A stretch of 64,000 bases of DNA from Microbacterium stercoris (lineage in GTDB: Bacteria > Actinomycetota > Actinomycetes > Actinomycetales > Microbacteriaceae): NCBI RefSeq assembly GCF_017592545.1, contig NZ_JAGFOA010000001.1, positions 879,815-943,814 on the forward strand. The letters are read 5' to 3'. Each line of letters starts with the position of its first letter. The first letter of the stretch is position 1. The notes beneath the pieces were generated by a model. The model saw only the letters and a program-made list of their open reading frames with translations. It made no database searches and had not been told where the DNA came from. This document shows, piece by piece, positions 17,076-23,926 of the stretch. A program made the position numbers and the translations under genes.

Positions 17076-17591
17076 ATGACGGAGCCCGCTGCCCAGGCGT
17101 TCACCGTGCGCCCGGCCCGCGCGGCCGACATGGCGCACATCCACCGGCTGCTGCAGCCGCTGGTCGAGCAGCGCATCCTGCTGGGCAAGGACCTCGTGTT
17201 CCTTTACGAGGCTACGCAGGAGTTCCTCGTCGCCGAGGCCGAGGGTCAGATCATCGGATGCGGCGCCCTGCACGTGATGTGGGAGGACCTCGGCGAGGTG
17301 CGCACTCTGCTTGTGCACCCCGAGTGGCTGAAGCACGGCGTCGGCAAGGCGCTCGTGGAGGGCCTCGAGCAGCGCGCCCGCAGGCTTGGCCTGTCGCGCC
17401 TGTTCTGCCTGACGTTCGAGGTCGACTTCTTCGCCCGTCGCGGGTTCTCGCCCATCGGCGAGCAGATCGTCGATCCGGATGTCTTCTCGCAGCTCGTGCG
17501 CTCGCCGGACGAGGGTGTGGCCGAGTTCCTGGATCTCGCGCACGTGAAGCCCAACACTCTGGGGAACACGCGCATGCTCAAGCTTCTCTGA
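17076..17591 (+). CDS. argA: Amino-acid N-acetyltransferase, N-acetylglutamate synthase-like (GNAT)
   Basis: A 171-residue stand-alone GNAT domain. VRPARAADMAHIHRLLQPLVEQRILL at the start, LVHPEWLKHGVGKALVEGLEQRARRLG for acetyl-CoA binding, and FFARRGFSPI near the end match the short actinobacterial N-acetylglutamate synthase (Rv2747 type), which makes the first intermediate of arginine biosynthesis from acetyl-CoA and glutamate. It lacks the kinase-like domain of classical ArgA. No arginine genes are adjacent, which is usual for this type. Function is inferred from family resemblance. Confidence 0.85.
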   Translation: MTEPAAQAFTVRPARAADMAHIHRLLQPLVEQRILLGKDLVFLYEATQEFLVAEAEGQIIGCGALHVMWEDLGEVRTLLVHPEWLKHGVGKALVEGLEQRARRLGLSRLFCLTFEVDFFARRGFSPIGEQIVDPDVFSQLVRSPDEGVAEFLDLAHVKPNTLGNTRMLKLL

Positions 17592-17604
17592 AGCCGGCCC
17601 GGCC

Positions 17605-17610
17605 TACCCT
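17605..17610 (+). promoter_or_regulatory. Candidate -10 box (TACCCT) for a leaderless transcript
   Basis: TACCCT ends 6 nt before the GTG at 17617. A GGAGG between them could also serve as a close ribosome-binding site, so the leaderless reading is only one option. Confidence 0.3.
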
Positions 17611-17616
17611 GGAGGC

Positions 17617-18297
17617 GTGGAGCAGCCGCGACGTCGACACTCGCCCGCCGTGTATCGGCGGCGCCGACTTGTGCTGCTCTTCGGCGTGCTCGTCGTCATC
17701 GCCGCGGTGGTGTGGGCGGTGATCGCGCAGCCGTGGAACGGCCTCGTCGCGGCCCTCGCGCAGCCCGAGCCGACTCCTACTCAGGTCGCCGACGACGAGG
17801 CGGCCTCGCCGGTCACGCCGTCGCCGGCCGCCACAACCCCCGCCGCCACGCCGACTCCTGGGGCCACGCCCACCGCGCCCCCGGCTCCGCAGGCCTGCGA
17901 CCCCGATGTCATCGAGCTCCTGCCCGTTGTGCACGGCGAGACGTTCGAGACGAAGCCCGTGACCCTGGGCATGAAGCTGACGAACACCGGATCGGTCGAC
18001 TGCATCCTCGATGTCGGCACCTCCAAGCAGCGCTTCACCATCACCAGCGGTCAGGACACGTGGTGGCGCTCGACCGACTGCCAGAGCGAGCCGTCCGATT
18101 ACGTCGTCACGCTCACCGCGGGACAGACCGTCGAGAGCGCGGAGCCGTATCTGACCTGGGATCGCACGCGGTCGGATCCGTCGACCTGCGCGAACCCGAG
18201 CCGTCCTCGTGCGCCCGGAGGGGGTGCCGCCTACAACCTCGCCGTCGAGCTCGGCGACGTGAAGGGCGCGCGGCAGGTGCAGTTCTACCTGCGCTGA
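17617..18297 (+). CDS. Membrane-anchored protein of unknown function with Pro/Thr/Ala linker
   Basis: A 226-residue protein starting at GTG. Residues 1-14 are basic, 18-40 form one transmembrane helix (LVLLFGVLVVIAAVVWAVIA), 50-90 are a linker rich in Pro, Thr and Ala, and the rest is an extracytoplasmic beta-rich domain with four cysteines (ACDPD, DCILD, DCQSE, TCANP) that could form two disulfides. The domain has an immunoglobulin-like flavour (TLGMKLTNTGSVDCILDVG), as in DUF4232-type proteins, but I cannot name the family. It sits alone between the acetyltransferase and the small DUF7882-like gene. Confidence 0.75.
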   Translation: MEQPRRRHSPAVYRRRRLVLLFGVLVVIAAVVWAVIAQPWNGLVAALAQPEPTPTQVADDEAASPVTPSPAATTPAATPTPGATPTAPPAPQACDPDVIELLPVVHGETFETKPVTLGMKLTNTGSVDCILDVGTSKQRFTITSGQDTWWRSTDCQSEPSDYVVTLTAGQTVESAEPYLTWDRTRSDPSTCANPSRPRAPGGGAAYNLAVELGDVKGARQVQFYLR

Positions 18298-18346
18298 CGG
18301 ATCCGGTCTGCGGCCTGCCGCTCTGGCGTGCCACCCGGATTAGCCC

Positions 18347-18352
18347 TACGGT
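18347..18352 (+). promoter_or_regulatory. Candidate -10 box (TACGGT) for a leaderless transcript
   Basis: TACGGT ends 7 nt before the ATG at 18360; another TAGCCC lies just upstream. No ribosome-binding site is convincing (TGTGGGG). Confidence 0.35.
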
Positions 18353-18359
18353 GTGGGGC

Positions 18360-18662
18360 ATGGGCACGCTCTTCTACGGTTCCCAGGGGACGCCGATCGA
18401 TATCGATGACCGCGCGCTGTCGCACGTGAAGGTCGTCATCATCTCCAAGCTGCGCCGCGGCGAGGCCTTCACGCTGTCGCTGCAGCACCAGGGAGGTGGT
18501 GGTCGCAGCACGGTGTGGCTGAGCCCCGCGGTGCCGCTGCGATTCGAGTTCGACGAGCCGGAGCGCCCCGCGCTGAACGGCCGCTGGCTGGAGGAGCTGG
18601 CCGAGTCGGCCAGCCTGCTCGGAGGCATCACGCTCGTGCCGGAGCGCATCGGCAGCGAGTGA
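18360..18662 (+). CDS. Small conserved protein of Microbacteriaceae (DUF7882-like)
   Basis: A 100-residue protein beginning MGTLFYGSQGTPIDIDDRAL and containing LSHVKVVIISKLRRGEAFTLSL. I recognise this as the short protein widespread in Microbacteriaceae that is often mislabelled as an ATP-dependent DNA ligase; it has no ligase motif (no KxDG lysine). The function is unknown. Its presence supports the taxonomic placement. A strong hairpin terminator follows 13 bp after the stop. Confidence 0.8.
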   Translation: MGTLFYGSQGTPIDIDDRALSHVKVVIISKLRRGEAFTLSLQHQGGGGRSTVWLSPAVPLRFEFDEPERPALNGRWLEELAESASLLGGITLVPERIGSE

Positions 18663-18674
18663 GGCGAAACGGAG

Positions 18675-18705
18675 AAGGCCCGGAGCCAAATTGCTCCGGG
18701 CCTTT
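18675..18705 (+). terminator. Rho-independent-type terminator
   Basis: AAGGCCCGGAGC (18675-18686) pairs perfectly with GCTCCGGGCCTT (18693-18704) around CAAATT, giving a 12-bp stem followed by a short T run. It closes the gene ending at 18662. Confidence 0.88.
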
Positions 18706-18885
18706 CACGTCGTCCCGCGCAGGTCCCCAGGGCGCCCAGCGCCGACCTGCTATGAGAGTGCGGTAGATCCACCAGTCCCCACCGATGCCGCACCCGACGG
18801 GCATGTCAACACTATCAATCTGCGTTTTTGGAAGCTGACAGAATGCTTGGTTCCCGCTGACGAGTTCGTTAGATCTGCTTAGCCA

Positions 18886-18891
18886 TAGTCT
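18886..18891 (+). promoter_or_regulatory. Candidate -10 box (TAGTCT) for a leaderless transcript
   Basis: TAGTCT ends 6 nt before the ATG at 18898. The upstream region (18790-18890) is more AT-rich than its surroundings, as expected of a promoter. Confidence 0.5.
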
Positions 18892-18897
18892 GAACAG

Positions 18898-19311
18898 ATG
18901 GTGTCCAGGAAGCGCACGAAGAAGCCCGTCGACGTCGAGTTCCGCTCCGAGGCCCTCGCTCAGGCCCTGGAGCGCCAGGACATGGCGGCCGTTGCCCTTG
19001 CCCTGCGCAACGGCAACACCGTTGTGCCGCTGCTGCGGCAGGGACAGCGCGACGATCCGCGCGATGCCGGCGAGGTCTGGACGTACCGCGATCCGGCCAC
19101 GGGCCAGGTCGCGCTGCTGCTCTTCAGCGACGCCGCGCACAAGCCCGAGAACCTGCCGTCAGGTGTGGGCCTCTTCTCATCCGACTGGCTGCGCTCGTTC
19201 CTGACGAAGCACGCGGATGTCATCACCACGGTCTTCCTCGACGTCGCGGGCCCCCACCCGATGCAGGCCAGCCCCGCCGAACTCCTCGCCGCCCTCGATC
19301 TCGGCCGCTGA
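18898..19311 (+). CDS. SseB-like domain protein, function unknown
   Basis: A 137-residue soluble protein. After a basic start (MVSRKRTKKPVDV) it has EALAQALERQDMAAVALALRNGNTVVPL and then QVALLLFSDAAHKPENLPSG, a layout like the SseB N-terminal domain found in small actinobacterial proteins of unknown role. It appears to be leaderless. The gap behind it holds two copies of the GAGCGAAGCGAGTC-type repeat. Confidence 0.65.
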   Translation: MVSRKRTKKPVDVEFRSEALAQALERQDMAAVALALRNGNTVVPLLRQGQRDDPRDAGEVWTYRDPATGQVALLLFSDAAHKPENLPSGVGLFSSDWLRSFLTKHADVITTVFLDVAGPHPMQASPAELLAALDLGR

Positions 19312-19364
19312 CTCCCGGGTCGTCCACCCCGGGGTCGTTCACCCCCGCCGATCGTCCCCCCCCC

Positions 19365-19395
19365 GGTCGTTGAGCGAGCGAAGCGAGTCGAAACG
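19365..19395. repeat. GTTGAGCGAGCGAAGCGAGT-type intergenic repeat, copy 1
   Basis: A 31-bp element starting GGTCGTTGAGCGAGCG, related to the array at 16786-16991 (same GAGCGAGCGAAGCGAGTCGA core). It lies between convergent genes. Confidence 0.85.
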
Positions 19396-19428
19396 GAAGT
19401 CAGAACCCCGCCGGGCGTTCACCCCCCC

Positions 19429-19459
19429 GGTCGTTGAGCGAGCGAAGCGAGTCGAAACG
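19429..19459. repeat. GTTGAGCGAGCGAAGCGAGT-type intergenic repeat, copy 2
   Basis: Identical to 19365-19395 and spaced by 64 bp; the AAGTCAGAACCCC that follows copy 1 is found again at 19480, next to the 3' end of radA, so a larger unit was duplicated. Confidence 0.85.
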
Positions 19460-19482
19460 CGCCGAACGCCCCGAAACGAAAG

Positions 19483-20838
19483 TCAGAACCCCGGCACGTC
19501 GCCCTGCGGCAGCGAGCCCGCCGCCCGGATGTCGTCGAGCGCCGCGCTGAGCCTGCCTGACCGGTTGTCGATCACGCGCTTGTAGCCCAGCCGCTGGGCC
19601 TCGGCGAGCCGCAGCGCTGCCTGTCCGACGGGCCGCACCTCGCCGGCGAGGCTGAGCTCGCCCACCGCCGCGACGCCCTGTGGCGTGGCCCACTTCTTGA
19701 CCGCACCGGCCACGGCCACGGCGATCGCGAGGTCGGCGGCCGGCTCGGTGAAGCGCACGCCACCCACCGTCGAGACGTAGACGTCGAGCTCGCTCGTGGG
19801 GATGTTCGCGCGCCGCTCGAGCACTGCGAGCACCATGGCCACGCGCGACGAGTCGACCCCGTGCACGATGCGTCGGGGGTTCGGCGCCTTGGTGGGGATG
19901 GTCAGGGCTTGCACCTCGACGGGCAGCGCCCGTCGCCCCTCGAGGGCGATCGCGACGCAGGTGCCCTGCTCGGGCTGGCCCTGCGAGAGGAACAGCGCGC
20001 TGGGATCGGGCACTTCCCGGATGCCGTCGCCCGTCATCTCGAAGCAGCCGACCTCGTCGGTGGCGCCGAAGCGGTTCTTGAGTGCGCGCACGAAGCGCAG
20101 CGCGGTCTGGCGGTCGCCCTCGAAGTGGCACACCACGTCGACGAGATGCTCGAGCAGGCGCGGGCCGGCGATCTGGCCGTCCTTCGTGACGTGCCCGACC
20201 AGGATGATCGGCAGATCCCGATCCTTCGCGACGCGGATGAGCGCCGACGCGACCTCGCGCACCTGACCCGGCATGCCGGCGGCGCCGTCGGATGTCGCCG
20301 ACGAGATGGTCTGCACCGAGTCGACGATGACGAGCTGCGGCTCGACGGCTTCGATCTGCCCCAGCACGGTGGCCAGGTCGGTCTCGCTCGCGAGGAAGAG
20401 ATCGTCGTGCAGCGCCCCCGTGCGCTCGGCGCGCATGCGCACCTGAGCGGGCGACTCCTCGGCGCTCACGTAGAGGGTGCGGCGCCCGGCCTGGGCCGAG
20501 CGCGCTGCCACCTCGAGCAGCAGCGTCGACTTGCCGACGCCCGGCTCGCCCGAGAGCAGGATGGCCGCGCCCGGCACGATGCCGCCGCCGAGCACGCGGT
20601 CGAACTCGCCGAGCCCGATCTCGCGGCGCGGCGCTTCGGTGGTGGAGATCTGCGTGATGGGACGCGCGGCCGCCGTCGGGATGATCGGCGCCACGCGGCG
20701 CACGATGCCCGTCTGCTCGGCGGCTTCGACGACGGTGCCCCAGGCCTGGCACTCGCCGCAGCGGCCCACCCACTTGACGGCCGTCCATCCGCACTCGGTG
20801 CACTTGTACGCGGCGGGGGCGGGTCGCTTGGTGGCCAT
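19483..20838 (-). CDS. radA: DNA repair protein RadA
   Basis: A 451-residue RecA-like ATPase that helps branch migration during recombinational repair. It starts with a C4 zinc finger (Cys13, Cys16, Cys27, Cys30 in YKCTECGWTAVKWVGRCGEC), then Walker A GEPGVGKST (97-105), the RadA-specific KNRFG motif and a C-terminal Lon-protease-like domain containing GVRFTEPAADLAIAVAVAG. Length and order are normal. The ATG at 20838 is preceded by a TAGTCT box at leaderless spacing and no ribosome-binding site. Confidence 0.97.
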   Translation of the reverse strand: MATKRPAPAAYKCTECGWTAVKWVGRCGECQAWGTVVEAAEQTGIVRRVAPIIPTAAARPITQISTTEAPRREIGLGEFDRVLGGGIVPGAAILLSGEPGVGKSTLLLEVAARSAQAGRRTLYVSAEESPAQVRMRAERTGALHDDLFLASETDLATVLGQIEAVEPQLVIVDSVQTISSATSDGAAGMPGQVREVASALIRVAKDRDLPIILVGHVTKDGQIAGPRLLEHLVDVVCHFEGDRQTALRFVRALKNRFGATDEVGCFEMTGDGIREVPDPSALFLSQGQPEQGTCVAIALEGRRALPVEVQALTIPTKAPNPRRIVHGVDSSRVAMVLAVLERRANIPTSELDVYVSTVGGVRFTEPAADLAIAVAVAGAVKKWATPQGVAAVGELSLAGEVRPVGQAALRLAEAQRLGYKRVIDNRSGRLSAALDDIRAAGSLPQGDVPGF

Positions 20839-20844
20839 TCCAAA

Positions 20845-20850
20845 AGACTA
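20845..20850 (-). promoter_or_regulatory. Candidate -10 box (TAGTCT) for leaderless radA
   Basis: On the minus strand TAGTCT is followed by TTTGGA and then the ATG of radA, the same 6-nt spacing as at other genes here. It abuts the ldh terminator hairpin. Confidence 0.5.
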
Positions 20851-20884
20851 GGCGGGGCTTCGGACATTCGTTCGAAGCCCCGCC
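20851..20884 (-). terminator. Terminator hairpin of ldh
   Basis: GGCGGGGCTTCG and CGAAGCCCCGCC pair perfectly (12 bp) around a ten-base loop, 28 bp after the ldh stop. It separates ldh from the downstream radA promoter. Confidence 0.8.
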
Positions 20885-20912
20885 TGCGCGGGTGCGGGTG
20901 CGGCGGATCCGG

Positions 20913-21869
20913 TCAGCCGGCCCGCACTCCGGCGAGCGTCGTCTTGATCGCATCCGCCGAGGCGTGCAGCAGCTCGAGCTCCTTGTCGGAGAACGGCGCC
21001 TCCAGGATCGGCGTCGCGCCGCGCGCCCCGACGATGTGCGGGACCGAGAGGGCGACATCGGAGAGGCCGTGGTAGTCGTGCAGCACGGTCGAGACGGGCA
21101 TCACCGCGTGCTCGTCGCGCAGCACGGCCTCGGCGATGCGGGTGGCCGACAGCCCGATGGCGTAGTTGGTGGCGCCCTTGCCCTCGATCACCTTGTAGGC
21201 CGCGTGCGCGACCTCGTAGGCGAGGGTGTCGAGCTCCTCGATCGTGAACTTCTCGCCGTGCTCCGGCTGCCAGTCGAGCAGGGGCACGGATCCGATCGTC
21301 GCGGTCGACCACATGGGGAACTGGCTGTCGCCGTGCTCGCCGGCGATGTTGGCGTGCACCGAGCTGGCGGCCACGCCGGCGCGCTCCGCGAGACGCCAGC
21401 GCAGGCGCGAGGTGTCGAGCACCGTGCCCGAGGCGAACAGGCGCTCGGGCGGCAGGCCCGTCTGCTCCTGCGCGAGCACGGTGAGCACGTCGCAGGGGTT
21501 CGAGACGATCACGAACACGGCCTTCGGCGACGCCTCGACGAGCTCCGGGATCATCTTCGAGAAGATCCGCGCGTTCGTGCCGACCAGCTGCAGTCGCGTC
21601 TGTCCCGGCTGCTGCGCGGCGCCCGCCGTGACGATCACGACGTGCGAGCCCTCGGTGACCGCCACGTCGGCGGATCCGGTGATGTCGCTCGTCCCGGTGA
21701 AGAGCGAGCCGTGGGCGAGGTCGAGCACCTCGGCCTCGACCTTCGCGGCGTTGATGTCGTAAAGGGCCACATGGCGGGCGGCGCCCCGGATGAGGGAGGC
21801 GTACGCCGTGGCGGCGCCCACCGCTCCGGCGCCGACGACGGTGATCTTCGCGTTCTCGATGACGGCCAT
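20913..21869 (-). CDS. ldh: L-lactate dehydrogenase
   Basis: A 318-residue NAD-dependent enzyme interconverting pyruvate and L-lactate in the cytoplasm. The Rossmann motif VVGAGAVGAATAYA (residues 11-24), the substrate loop with GQTRLQLVGTN, VSNPCDVLT, and the catalytic-histidine motif IAGEHGDSQ distinguish it from malate dehydrogenase (the active-site loop has AAQQPGQTR, with Gln as in lactate dehydrogenases). It starts at ATG 21869; CAGGAT six bases upstream is a possible leaderless -10 box. A hairpin terminator follows. Confidence 0.95.
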   Translation of the reverse strand: MAVIENAKITVVGAGAVGAATAYASLIRGAARHVALYDINAAKVEAEVLDLAHGSLFTGTSDITGSADVAVTEGSHVVIVTAGAAQQPGQTRLQLVGTNARIFSKMIPELVEASPKAVFVIVSNPCDVLTVLAQEQTGLPPERLFASGTVLDTSRLRWRLAERAGVAASSVHANIAGEHGDSQFPMWSTATIGSVPLLDWQPEHGEKFTIEELDTLAYEVAHAAYKVIEGKGATNYAIGLSATRIAEAVLRDEHAVMPVSTVLHDYHGLSDVALSVPHIVGARGATPILEAPFSDKELELLHASADAIKTTLAGVRAG

Positions 21870-21952
21870 GGCGCCATCCTGTCAGCGCATGCCCAGACAC
21901 GCGAGGGGTGCACGATTTGGCGCGATGCGGAACGATACGTAAACTCGATCCC

Positions 21953-22043
21953 GGTGACGTGTCCGAGCGGCCGAAGGTGCAACTCTCGAAAAGTTGTGTA
22001 GGGTAACCCCCTACCGTGGGTTCAAATCCCACCGTCACCGCCA
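21953..22043 (+). tRNA. tRNA-Ser (anticodon CGA), CCA encoded
   Basis: A 91-nt class II tRNA. Acceptor strands GGTGACG (21953-21959) and CGTCACC (22033-22039) are followed by discriminator G and an encoded CCA. The anticodon loop CTCGAAA between CAACT and AGTTG gives anticodon CGA for codon UCG. A long variable arm (TAGGG/CCCTA) confirms serine identity, and the T-arm reads GTGGGTTCAAATCCCAC. The 3' part, from GGGTTC to beyond CCA, is duplicated at 40382-40420, marking it as the integration site of the island. Confidence 0.97.
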
Positions 22044-22056
22044 CCACGAAGGCCCC
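22018..22056 (+). repeat. attL: tRNA-Ser 3' end and flank
   Basis: 39 bp from GGGTTCAAATCCC through the CCA end to GAAGGCCCC, repeated at 40382-40420 with a single C/T difference. This copy completes the functional tRNA. Confidence 0.9.
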
Positions 22057-22090
22057 CGATCCCTTGGAAACACTGGGATCGGGGGCCTTC
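22048..22090 (+). terminator. tRNA-Ser terminator hairpin
   Basis: GAAGGCCCCCGATCCC (22048-22063) pairs with GGGATCGGGGGCCTTC (22075-22090), a perfect 16-bp stem with an 11-nt loop, directly behind the tRNA. Confidence 0.85.
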
Positions 22091-22110
22091 GTCATTCCCT
22101 CGCGGAGTGG

Positions 22111-22132
22111 CTTGGGAACATCGTGGTAACAG
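22111..22132 (+). repeat. 22-bp island-end repeat, left copy (possible integrase arm site)
   Basis: CTTGGGAACATC and TGGTAACAG separated by G. The same 22 bp with one substitution lie at 40257-40278 in the same orientation. The element itself looks like two 9-bp half repeats (GGGAACATC and TGGTAACAG). It lies 55 bp inside attL; 22133-22256 holds nothing else that I can identify. Confidence 0.75.
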
Positions 22133-22256
22133 TCGGCGCGAGTCGATGTTCGCGACGCATACAGCGGTCGAGCTCCCTCCGCGGGAACACGAAGCTGGGC
22201 GCGGTCTGAGCCGGCGAGGTGTTGTGTCCACAGGGGAGCTTCAAGCTGCCAGCCAG

Positions 22257-23897
22257 TCAGCGAGCGGGCCACGCGAAGCAAGCCAATTCTGCGAGTTCTG
22301 CCGTGCGCGACGACACCTCCTCCGTGCTCCAGGCGTCACGAGTTGCCAACTCCCTGGTGAGCTGGAAGTCAGACTCGGCATAGACCTCGCACTTGTCGCT
22401 GAAAGGCTTGCTGCCCAGTTGGTGGTTGAGCCGTCGTTCTAGCAACGCGAGGTTCCCAATCTCGTCAATCTTCACTTGGAGCGAATCGTCGCCGTGCGCC
22501 GTGGACTGGGAGAGGACATGTTCGATGGTTACGGTCCGGGAGGTCCAGTCGAGTGCGCGCTCGGGTCGCTGCGCCTTCGCGTCCGCGGCCTTCTCTAGCA
22601 TCGCGAGCAGGTACTTAGCACGATCGAGCTTGAGTTTGCCGGATGACTTGAATGCATTCGTGAATTCGGCGTCCGTGGGGATGAGGCGGGCGAGGCGCGC
22701 TCGCACGTCCGTCTGGTTCTTGGCACTGCCACTCGCGACAGCCGCCGCTGCGCTGGCGAACGCCTCTTCAGCAGTTTCTCCGCCGAGGCGTCCGACAAAC
22801 TGCGCGCGGACGCTCCACTTCGCGATCTTGAGTAGAAGCTGGGTCGCCTTGGGCTTCTCCCACTCGCGGAACGCGGAGAGAAGTAGTGGGTAGCTGCTCT
22901 CGAAGCCAAACCTGCGGTACGCCATAAGGGCGTCCCGGACGTCCACCCTCGAATTCTTCCAGTATTCGTGCTCTGGGTCACGGAGGGCCAGGTAGATCTG
23001 CTGCGAAGCCTTCATGCGCTGGATGTACCGCTTTGCGCCCGGGTTCTCCTGGAGGTCGTCCTGCAGAGCCCGGTAAAGTTTGCGACGAGTGACGCGCCCG
23101 TGCCTCGACATGTACTCATGTCGCACGAACCTGACCATATCGTCAGGCTTGCTTCCGAGACTGGTTTCGAGTGAATTCCACCCGTGCTGTACATAGGCGA
23201 ACTCGGACTGCTTCGCCTCGCTGAAGAGGTAGTTTTTCAGCAAGTCTGCCGTTGTGAGGTCGGCGCCGCGGTCGTTGAGCGTCTCAAAGATGACATACGC
23301 CTCAGGCAAATTTGATGCGACGGCGATAAGGACCTGCACATCTTTATCGAGCTGATCAATGACGTCAATCAGCTTCTTGTACTGCCGGGATGTGGGGGCG
23401 AGTTTTTCTAGATGCGCGTGACATTCCTCGTAACAGACTCGAATCTTGTTGGTCGCTGATATGCGCTCGGGCTGGCCTTCGAGGATCGCGTCGTATGCGT
23501 CCTGATCAGCCGGGCTGAGGATCAGGCTGTCTACGTCGCCTTCCTCGCGGATGCTGAACCGGCGTAAGTACTTCTTGGTTGTGTTCTCGGCGAGATTTTC
23601 CTTACGAAGAGCCTGCAGTCGATCCCGAATCGCGATGAATAGTACAGCTGTTGTGGCGAGCCGCTGCTGGCCGTCGACAATCTTGCGCCTACCGCTATCG
23701 TCGTCGGCCTTAGCGAAGACAAGCGTGCCCATGAAATGCGCGGACTTCTTCTCGCGCGCGCGCTCGAGGTCGAGGAGGTACTCCTGAACGTTCACCTGCT
23801 CCCATGAATAGGCGCGCTGGAACTCGGGCACTGCCACTAGATGGTCCGCGAGGATGTGCCCGAGCTGATCGTGATTGAACTCAGTGCTCTCGGCCAT
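22257..23897 (-). CDS. DUF262/DUF1524 protein, GmrSD-like (type IV restriction-related)
   Basis: A 546-residue protein. The N-terminal DUF262 domain has VPEFQRAYSW (23-32) and DGQQRL (75-80), the ParB/Srx-like NTP-binding signature of GmrS. The C-terminal DUF1524 domain has VTIEHVLSQ (His460) and IGNLALLERRLNHQLG with Asn/His of an HNH-type nuclease, as in GmrD. Single-chain GmrSD enzymes cut modified phage DNA. Here the gene is the last of the minus-strand cassette, 29 bp after res, so a complementary role (attack on modified DNA while the R-M pair attacks unmodified DNA) is plausible but inferred. It is noticeably richer in A and T than the core genes. Confidence 0.85.
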   Translation of the reverse strand: MAESTEFNHDQLGHILADHLVAVPEFQRAYSWEQVNVQEYLLDLERAREKKSAHFMGTLVFAKADDDSGRRKIVDGQQRLATTAVLFIAIRDRLQALRKENLAENTTKKYLRRFSIREEGDVDSLILSPADQDAYDAILEGQPERISATNKIRVCYEECHAHLEKLAPTSRQYKKLIDVIDQLDKDVQVLIAVASNLPEAYVIFETLNDRGADLTTADLLKNYLFSEAKQSEFAYVQHGWNSLETSLGSKPDDMVRFVRHEYMSRHGRVTRRKLYRALQDDLQENPGAKRYIQRMKASQQIYLALRDPEHEYWKNSRVDVRDALMAYRRFGFESSYPLLLSAFREWEKPKATQLLLKIAKWSVRAQFVGRLGGETAEEAFASAAAAVASGSAKNQTDVRARLARLIPTDAEFTNAFKSSGKLKLDRAKYLLAMLEKAADAKAQRPERALDWTSRTVTIEHVLSQSTAHGDDSLQVKIDEIGNLALLERRLNHQLGSKPFSDKCEVYAESDFQLTRELATRDAWSTEEVSSRTAELAELACFAWPAR

Positions 23898-23926
23898 AGC
23901 CCCTCATCGTTCGGTCGTTGATGTCG

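Noticed and set aside
18360..18662. ATP-dependent DNA ligase
   Set aside because: At 100 residues without a KxDG motif it cannot be a ligase; the label sometimes given to this family appears to be an annotation carry-over.
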